A stretch of 27,964 bases of DNA from JABMMZ01 sp040403495. Its GTDB lineage: Bacteria; Bacteroidota; Bacteroidia; NS11-12g; UBA955. The translations under genes and the position numbers were made by a program. Positions 22,849 through 27,964 of the stretch are shown here, piece after piece. Position 1 is the stretch's first letter; each line of letters begins with the position of its first letter. The stretch lies in contig JBBAKM010000034.1 in NCBI GenBank assembly GCA_040403495.1, positions 1-27,964 on the forward strand. The letters are read 5' to 3'. Under the pieces are notes generated by a model that saw only the letters and a program-made list of their open reading frames with translations, ran no database searches and was not told where the DNA came from.

Positions 22849-24108
22849 CTAAAACTTTATTTTTATTGTCGCTATTGAAGTGCGTTTTAAATTGATTAAT
22901 GTAGTAAAAGCAAGCATTCCTTCTTCCTTATCCGATTGGTTAAAAAGCCCCAAAGCGATATAATCACCCAAAAAACTGTTTTTTGATTTAAAACTTGTTC
23001 CTTCAACTTTTTTGGCTTCCACTTTTTTGTCAATCTCTAATTCATTAATTTTAGCTGTGTACACCGAAACTTCCGTTTGCAATGATATTGAATCTCTTGT
23101 TCCAACGCCATAAAACACTAAATAAGCATTGTTGTTTTTTGTTTGAACAAAAGGCATCAAGGAGCTAACACCCTCTTCAACCTCTATTGTTTTGGCATCA
23201 CTCCAAGTCTGATTTCGTACGTTGTAAAATAAATAATTCACTTTAGAAATACCATTAGCTTCCGAAGCCCAAACAGCCAGTAAATGACTGTCGAGTGCCA
23301 CTAAAAAGGGCATTCCGTTGGCTCTCCAAAATCCAGGGGCAGAAATATTCCACCCATTAATATGTTCGCTAACAGCATGTGGGGTTTCCCATTTTATCCC
23401 ATCCTTGGATTGGGCTAACCACAATTGGTTCATGCCACTCCACAGGCAATAAAGACGCCCATTAATTTTGTCCATTGCCATTGTTGCCCCCTCCATTGCT
23501 GAGTCTCCATCAACCGCAATTCCATTGACTTTACTTATGACCTGCGGCGTTGAAAAACGCCTCCCATTGTCAGTGGAATAGGCGTGCATAATACGAGTTG
23601 AATCTTGGGGATAACGACTGTCATATTTATCAAAACAGGTCCATGTTAAATGTATAGTTGATTGTTTCTTTTTGTCTGTGTTATTTTGAACAAAGAGCCA
23701 TGGCTTATCCTGCATTTTCCCTAATTGATGGCCAATTCCTACACTTTTCTTAACGACTTTTGAATTGAAATCAAAAGATTGAAATACAATTCTATCAAAA
23801 GATTCAGGCCACTTTAACTTTTTATTGTTTGGCAAATGGACCAAATGCACCTTATTACCCCCTCCATTTATTAAAACAGGGTCTCCATAAAACCCAAATT
23901 CAGAGGAAACTTTAATTCTATCAAATGTTTTTCCTGTGTCATTACTTTTAAACACAAGATTGGTATTAAAAGCCAATATAATTTCGGCATTGTTCAACGG
24001 ATTAATGACGAGTGAGGGCTCGTTTCCCCCATTAAATTGTTGATTTATTTGCACTTGACTGTACAAATTTACAGAGACAAAAGTTAACAAGAAAAAAAAC
24101 GACTTCAT
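22849..24108 (-). CDS. secreted BNR/sialidase-fold beta-propeller protein
   Basis: A 419-residue exported protein. The signal peptide is residues 1-17 (MKSFFFLLTFVSVNLYS). Asp-box/BNR motifs (S-x-D-x-G-x-x-F/W) occur at SNDTGKTF, STDNGRRF and SKDGIKWE, which indicates a sialidase-type beta-propeller. The catalytic Arg triad and Tyr/Glu of true sialidases are not apparent, so a non-enzymatic or carbohydrate-binding role is possible. No C-terminal T9SS tail is seen. The start (ATG at 24108) is supported by the signal peptide and by a -7 box four bases upstream. It is transcribed divergently from the 188-residue gene. Confidence 0.78.
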   Translation of the reverse strand: MKSFFFLLTFVSVNLYSQVQINQQFNGGNEPSLVINPLNNAEIILAFNTNLVFKSNDTGKTFDRIKVSSEFGFYGDPVLINGGGNKVHLVHLPNNKKLKWPESFDRIVFQSFDFNSKVVKKSVGIGHQLGKMQDKPWLFVQNNTDKKKQSTIHLTWTCFDKYDSRYPQDSTRIMHAYSTDNGRRFSTPQVISKVNGIAVDGDSAMEGATMAMDKINGRLYCLWSGMNQLWLAQSKDGIKWETPHAVSEHINGWNISAPGFWRANGMPFLVALDSHLLAVWASEANGISKVNYLFYNVRNQTWSDAKTIEVEEGVSSLMPFVQTKNNNAYLVFYGVGTRDSISLQTEVSVYTAKINELEIDKKVEAKKVEGTSFKSKNSFLGDYIALGLFNQSDKEEGMLAFTTLINLKRTSIATIKIKF

Positions 24109-24112
24109 TGAG

Positions 24113-24120
24113 CAAACTTA
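24113..24120 (-). promoter_or_regulatory. -7 box of the BNR-protein gene
   Basis: On the minus strand TAAGTTTG matches TAnnTTTG. Four bases separate it from the ATG at 24108, predicting a leaderless transcript. Confidence 0.45.
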
Positions 24121-24145
24121 ATTTAAATAAATAAAAAAATGGTTA

Positions 24146-24153
24146 TAATTTTG
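24146..24153 (+). promoter_or_regulatory. -7 box of the 188-aa gene
   Basis: TAATTTTG matches TAnnTTTG. It lies five bases before the ATG at 24159 and back-to-back with the divergent box at 24113-24120. Confidence 0.45.
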
Positions 24154-24158
24154 CAAAG

Positions 24159-24725
24159 ATGCATGACATTGAACCCCATTATACTTGGTTGCATTTGTAC
24201 AACTCAGAAAATGATGAAAAATCTCCCTTTTTCGAACAAATTCACAGTGAATTTGAATACACAAATGCCATTTATAATTTTCTGATTCACCCACAATGGG
24301 ACAATTTTGGTTCAAACACCCTTTATCTTAAAATATTATATGTAGATTACAATGAGGGATATTGTATCATTGAGTTAATAGGCGAATGGAACGATGTTAT
24401 TAACAACGACATTATGCAACTCAAAAGAGAAATTTTGGAACTGATTCTCAATGAAGGCGTCAATAAATTTATTATCATCGGCGAAAATGTTCTTAATTTT
24501 CATTCTTCAGACGATTCTTATTATGAGGAATGGTTCAATGATATTGAAGATGGTTGGATTAGTTTTATCAACTTCCGCCCGCATGTTTTAGAAGACTTTA
24601 ATGCCGCAGGAATCGACTATTATATCAACTATGGTGGCGAATTAGATGAAATGGATTGGCGAAAATTTTCACCTTTTCAACTTTATGAAAAAGCTGAACA
24701 TATTATCAATCACCGAATTCAATAA
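24159..24725 (+). CDS. conserved-looking hypothetical protein, 188 aa
   Basis: Not recognised. It is cytosolic by appearance: no signal peptide or membrane helix. It is acidic and aromatic-rich, with alternating strands and helices (NTLYLKILYVDYNEGYCIIELIG in parts, REILELILNEGVNKFIIIGEN, YYEEWFNDIEDGWISFINF, PFQLYEKAEHIINHRIQ). No catalytic motif stands out. Normal codon use and a promoter box just upstream argue that it is a real gene. It is divergent from the BNR-protein gene with only 50 bp between starts, so the two may share regulation. Function unknown. Confidence 0.75.
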   Translation: MHDIEPHYTWLHLYNSENDEKSPFFEQIHSEFEYTNAIYNFLIHPQWDNFGSNTLYLKILYVDYNEGYCIIELIGEWNDVINNDIMQLKREILELILNEGVNKFIIIGENVLNFHSSDDSYYEEWFNDIEDGWISFINFRPHVLEDFNAAGIDYYINYGGELDEMDWRKFSPFQLYEKAEHIINHRIQ

Positions 24726-24832
24726 GCTAAGTAGTTAATTTAAAATCTAATAAGTTTATTAAACCAAAGTAATACTTTGTCAAAATTTTGCAATATTTGG
24801 CAAAACAAGACTCTTTTCATTATTTATTAATT

Positions 24833-24840
24833 TAACTTTG
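24833..24840 (+). promoter_or_regulatory. -7 box of the T9SS cargo gene
   Basis: TAACTTTG matches TAnnTTTG, 18 bases before the ATG at 24859. Confidence 0.4.
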
Positions 24841-24858
24841 AAGTCGGAATTAATTCAA

Positions 24859-27399
24859 ATGAATAGAAAAATACAACTCAATGTCTTAATCGGACTTTTC
24901 TTTATTATCTTCTTGTGTTCAGCAATAAACAATGCCAGTGGACCTGGCGGAGGCAATACCAATGCACCCGGAGAAAGCTCTTGCGTTTCGTGCCATGGAG
25001 GCAGTTTAATAACAACAGGAACTCAACTGAACAGTTTGCGATTTAGGGGCAACTTTACTGGAAGCGGATACATCCCCGACTCAACATACAACTTAGAAGT
25101 CACATTTAGACAATCTGGTCGTTCAAAGTTTGGCTTCCAAATTACGGCCTTAAATTCGGCAAATGAACCTATTGGAACCTTCACAAACACAAACAATAGA
25201 ACCAGTCGTGTAACGAGAACTATTAACTCCAGAACCAGAGAATATATTCAACATACCTCAACAGGAACCGCTTCTGTTGCAACCGATAGTACAAGATGGA
25301 CTTTTGAATGGAAAGCACCAAATACCAATGTAGGAAAAATTACATTTTATGTGGTGGTTATGGCGACAGACAATAACAATCAAAGCAATAGTGGTGACTT
25401 AGTATATGCCAAAACATTTGAAGTAAATCCTTCCAATTTACTTCCTAAGGCAACAGCAAGTACCAACACCTCTCCTCTTTGTAACAACTCCGATATACAA
25501 TTAAATGGTTCTGGCACAAATTCAACCAATAGTTACTCTTGGAGAATAGTGAATGGATCCCCTACTACTAGCAATGTTCAAAACCCAATTGTAACTTGGG
25601 GTTCGTCCGGACAAAGAATTGCTATATTAACGGTAAGAAACAACAAAGGAGTTAGCTCTCCAGACACCTTAAGACTAAACCTATCACCCTCACCCAATGT
25701 TTCAATTACAAATGGCAGTTCTGCTAATATTTGCAAAGGAGATTCTATTATCCTACAAGCCAACGCCATTGCAAATACAACTTATTCATGGACACCTAAT
25801 ACTTCTGTTGGTCGAACAAAAATAGTGAAAGATTCAGGCAATTACAGAGTAAGGGCAACGATTACAACAACAGGATGTAGTTCCACCAGTACCCCTTTTA
25901 GAGTCAATCTAAACCGCAGTGCTACGGGAATATTGACCAACAAATCCAATGACACTAATTACTGCGACTTTATTAATGATAGTTTTTTTGTTACAGGTCA
26001 AAACATTGACAGTGTGTATTGGTTTGTAAATGGTTCACTCTATTCCAAAACCAAAGGGAATGGAGAACGCATTTCTTCCAATCAAAATTGCACAGTCCAA
26101 GCCAGACTAAAGAGTGTGGATGGATGCCTGAGTGGGTTTGTAAATAGTATGATCTTAAAGATAAGCCCAAATCAAACATTGTTTGGACTTAGTATTCAAA
26201 AAACCACTTCTTCAGCTATTATAACTTTAAGAAAAAATAGTTTTATTACTAAATATGATTTTATTGTTACTCCAAATATGAGAAATATTGTTTCTCTTAC
26301 AGACACATCAGTACATTTTACCAACTTAAATCCAAATACTTGGTATCGTGTACGTATTTTAATACAACAAAACACAGTTTGTAGCTTAAATCAAGAAACA
26401 GTTGATTTTCTTACCAATGACTGTTCTGATTTAAGCTATACAACGAATTATAAAAACCGCGTTTGTAAGGGTGATTCTATCCAATTTAACATTAACAAAT
26501 TATTCAATTCTAGATACAGTATTTCCTTTAATAACTCCAATTACAGCACTGATACTATCTATAAAATTAAAGCTTTAACTTCTGATTCAATTAAAATTTC
26601 AATCATTGATAGTTCTAAATTAAATTGCTCTCCAATTGTAGAAACACTCCATTTCTCTGTTGATACTATCGACAATGAGGGTGTGGGAATGGCTCAAAAA
26701 TTATCAATTTGTAGCAATGAATACACTTTTAGTGCGCCATCTATTTACTCAAATTATCAGTTCTTTAAAAATGGCAATCTTATTAGTTCGGGCACTTCAC
26801 CTTCTTACAAGTATACCAATTTGGCAAATGGCGATCAACTTGTTTTAACGGTTAGCAATCAATCTTGTCAAAAAACGTATGCCCCTAAAATTGTAAAAAC
26901 TTTTGACTTACCTAATGCCGATTTTACCGTTGAAAAAAATTGGTTCAACTACACTTTCGAAGCATTAGAAAAGTCATTGAATAATTATGAATGGCTTGTG
27001 GATACTTCCAAAACTATTGGAAATGCAAGTTTAACTAAATCACTTCTTGCTTATTCGGGTAAGTCATTAGTCGTGCAATTAAAAACTCAAAACAATACGG
27101 GTTGTGTGGATTCTAGTTCTCAGAATTTAACTATCCCTGACTTTAGCCAAATTAGCAGTAATAACAAATCCAAAATCAATATTAATCCCAATCCTTTTAA
27201 TAATCAATTACGATTAACCAATATCAATTCTGATTCAAAAATAAAGGTTTATAATATCCATGGGCAACTTGTATTTGATTGCGATTACGTTGACGAAAAT
27301 CAATTAGAAATAAATACCAACAATTGGAAAAGCGGCATTTATTTGATTAAAGTTTCGGACCAAAACGAACTCCTTCATTTTAAAGTAGTTAAGCAGTAG
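24859..27399 (+). CDS. T9SS cargo protein with CxxCH choice-of-anchor V-like domain
   Basis: An 846-residue surface or secreted protein. The signal peptide is ~1-24 (MNRKIQLNVLIGLFFIIFLC). The mature N-terminus holds GPGGGNTNAPGESSCVSCHG with C42, C45 and H46 in the CxxCH arrangement used to attach heme c. It is followed by a ~150-residue beta domain (choice-of-anchor V-like). Several Ig/PKD-like repeats follow (SYSWRIVNGSP...VTWGSSGQRIAILTVRN; GDSIILQANAIANTTYSWTP; VCKGDSIQFN). The last ~75 residues are a Por/type A sorting domain (ININPNPFNNQLRL, KIKVYNIHGQLV, WKSGIYLIKV) that directs export through the type IX system. I chose the ATG at 24859 because a TTG at 24838 overlaps the promoter box. 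Whether heme is really bound is unknown. Confidence 0.85.
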   Translation: MNRKIQLNVLIGLFFIIFLCSAINNASGPGGGNTNAPGESSCVSCHGGSLITTGTQLNSLRFRGNFTGSGYIPDSTYNLEVTFRQSGRSKFGFQITALNSANEPIGTFTNTNNRTSRVTRTINSRTREYIQHTSTGTASVATDSTRWTFEWKAPNTNVGKITFYVVVMATDNNNQSNSGDLVYAKTFEVNPSNLLPKATASTNTSPLCNNSDIQLNGSGTNSTNSYSWRIVNGSPTTSNVQNPIVTWGSSGQRIAILTVRNNKGVSSPDTLRLNLSPSPNVSITNGSSANICKGDSIILQANAIANTTYSWTPNTSVGRTKIVKDSGNYRVRATITTTGCSSTSTPFRVNLNRSATGILTNKSNDTNYCDFINDSFFVTGQNIDSVYWFVNGSLYSKTKGNGERISSNQNCTVQARLKSVDGCLSGFVNSMILKISPNQTLFGLSIQKTTSSAIITLRKNSFITKYDFIVTPNMRNIVSLTDTSVHFTNLNPNTWYRVRILIQQNTVCSLNQETVDFLTNDCSDLSYTTNYKNRVCKGDSIQFNINKLFNSRYSISFNNSNYSTDTIYKIKALTSDSIKISIIDSSKLNCSPIVETLHFSVDTIDNEGVGMAQKLSICSNEYTFSAPSIYSNYQFFKNGNLISSGTSPSYKYTNLANGDQLVLTVSNQSCQKTYAPKIVKTFDLPNADFTVEKNWFNYTFEALEKSLNNYEWLVDTSKTIGNASLTKSLLAYSGKSLVVQLKTQNNTGCVDSSSQNLTIPDFSQISSNNKSKININPNPFNNQLRLTNINSDSKIKVYNIHGQLVFDCDYVDENQLEINTNNWKSGIYLIKVSDQNELLHFKVVKQ

Positions 27400-27434
27400 T
27401 TTATTTTTTTACTTGAAAATCAATTAGATATTCC

Positions 27435-27442
27435 TACTTTTG
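27435..27442 (+). promoter_or_regulatory. promoter of corA-like gene (-33 and -7)
   Basis: TACTTTTG matches TAnnTTTG. A TTG at 27413-27415 lies 19 bp upstream, the expected -33 spacing. This is the best complete Bacteroidota promoter in the window. The ATG follows 18 bases later. Confidence 0.5.
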
Positions 27443-27460
27443 GAATCATCTTTTGATTGT

Positions 27461-27964
27461 ATGATTAACAAACTAAAAAAAGGGACATCCAAAATAAAAC
27501 ATCGGTTTTCCAGTAAAACTGGTTTACCGCCTGAGAGTTTAGTTTATGTGGGTCAAGACCGGAATCACCCTATCGAAGTCAAATTAATAACCTACCAAAA
27601 AGATCATTTTGAGGAAAAAACAATTGCTTCGATCAATGAATTAACCAACTACAAATCTAAATTAGACAACCAATGGATTTCTGTTAATGGCGTTCATAGC
27701 TCAGATAAAATAGCTGAAATTTGTGCCGTTTTTGACATACATCCTCTGATTCAAGAAGACATATTAAACACCCAACAAAGAACTAAAATTGAGGAGTTTG
27801 ATGATTATTTTTTTATCACTTTCAAATATTTATACCTGAGTAAAGAAACAAACCAACTTGAGAGTGAACAAATTAGTTTAATCATTGGGAAAAACTACTT
27901 GATTTCATTTTGTAAGCTCCCCCAAAAACAGTACGCATTAAAATTAGACAAAAAACCATTAATT
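27461..27964 (+). CDS. corA: CorA-type magnesium/cobalt transporter, N-terminal part (runs off window)
   Basis: The first 168 codons of a CorA-family divalent cation channel; the membrane helices and GMN motif lie beyond the window. The visible cytosolic domain carries NQWISVNGVHSSDKIAEICAVFDIHPLIQEDIL in segments, TQQRTKIEEFDDYFFITFKYL and SEQISLIIGKNYLISF, the standard order for CorA (HPL-x-x-EDIL followed by R-x-KIEE). The start is the ATG at 27461, with a promoter just upstream. The gene follows the T9SS cargo gene after 61 bases but has its own promoter. Confidence 0.88.
   Translation, partial: MINKLKKGTSKIKHRFSSKTGLPPESLVYVGQDRNHPIEVKLITYQKDHFEEKTIASINELTNYKSKLDNQWISVNGVHSSDKIAEICAVFDIHPLIQEDILNTQQRTKIEEFDDYFFITFKYLYLSKETNQLESEQISLIIGKNYLISFCKLPQKQYALKLDKKPLI

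Noticed and set aside
22849..24108. Active sialidase
   Set aside because: Asp-boxes are present, but the catalytic arginines and the Tyr/Glu pair could not be identified. It is called only as a sialidase-fold propeller.

Overview
The window comes from a member of the Bacteroidota, probably an uncultured, low-GC, Flavobacteriia/Chitinophagia-like lineage. The evidence is a C-terminal Por/type IX secretion tail on a large surface protein, many TAnnTTTG promoter boxes (the Bacteroidota -7 element), an isolated atpD-atpC pair with a short epsilon subunit, a DUF2911 protein, and AT-rich coding sequence without Shine-Dalgarno motifs. A run of 100 Ns at 10954-11053 shows that this is a scaffold. No rRNA, tRNA or CRISPR array was seen.

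Left part (1-11.2 kb): a superfamily I helicase split by a one-base frameshift, a SIMPL-domain protein, a DUF2911/TPR protein, rnhB (RNase HII), a RAYT-type (REP-associated tyrosine, HUH) transposase, an outer-membrane beta-barrel, a small heat-shock protein, an RRM RNA-binding protein and atpD-atpC. The intergenic spaces here are full of palindromic repeats built on GTTGTTGGT/ACCAACAAC. These form single REPs and paired REPs (REPINs) clustered around the transposase gene.

The most striking locus is 4.58-5.80 kb. The last 22 codons of rnhB occur three times. Between the copies lie first a 160-bp miniature element with 31-bp terminal inverted repeats, then a related ~825-bp element carrying the RAYT gene. 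All three rnhB tails still read as an intact RNase HII C-terminus. Two other REP insertions in the window are also flanked by long direct repeats (26 and 34 bp). One of these duplicates the translation start region of the neighbouring SIMPL gene. The pattern suggests a REP/RAYT system whose insertions are tied to long, gene-preserving target duplications, which simple IS200/IS605 or RAYT chemistry would not predict.

Middle (11.2-13.4 kb, minus strand): a tight operon plsY-clpS-M48 lipoprotein peptidase-tsaE (phospholipid synthesis, protein quality control, tRNA t6A modification). A 1457-residue exported protein of unknown function follows (13.5-17.9 kb).

Right part (18-28 kb): map (methionine aminopeptidase), then a probable operon running ppiD-like foldase, hpd (4-hydroxyphenylpyruvate dioxygenase) and a BtuF-like binding protein on the minus strand. 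Next come a secreted BNR/sialidase-fold protein, a divergent unknown 188-residue protein, a large T9SS cargo protein with a CxxCH motif in a choice-of-anchor V-like domain, and the start of a corA-type divalent cation transporter that runs off the window. No REP copies were seen in this right half.
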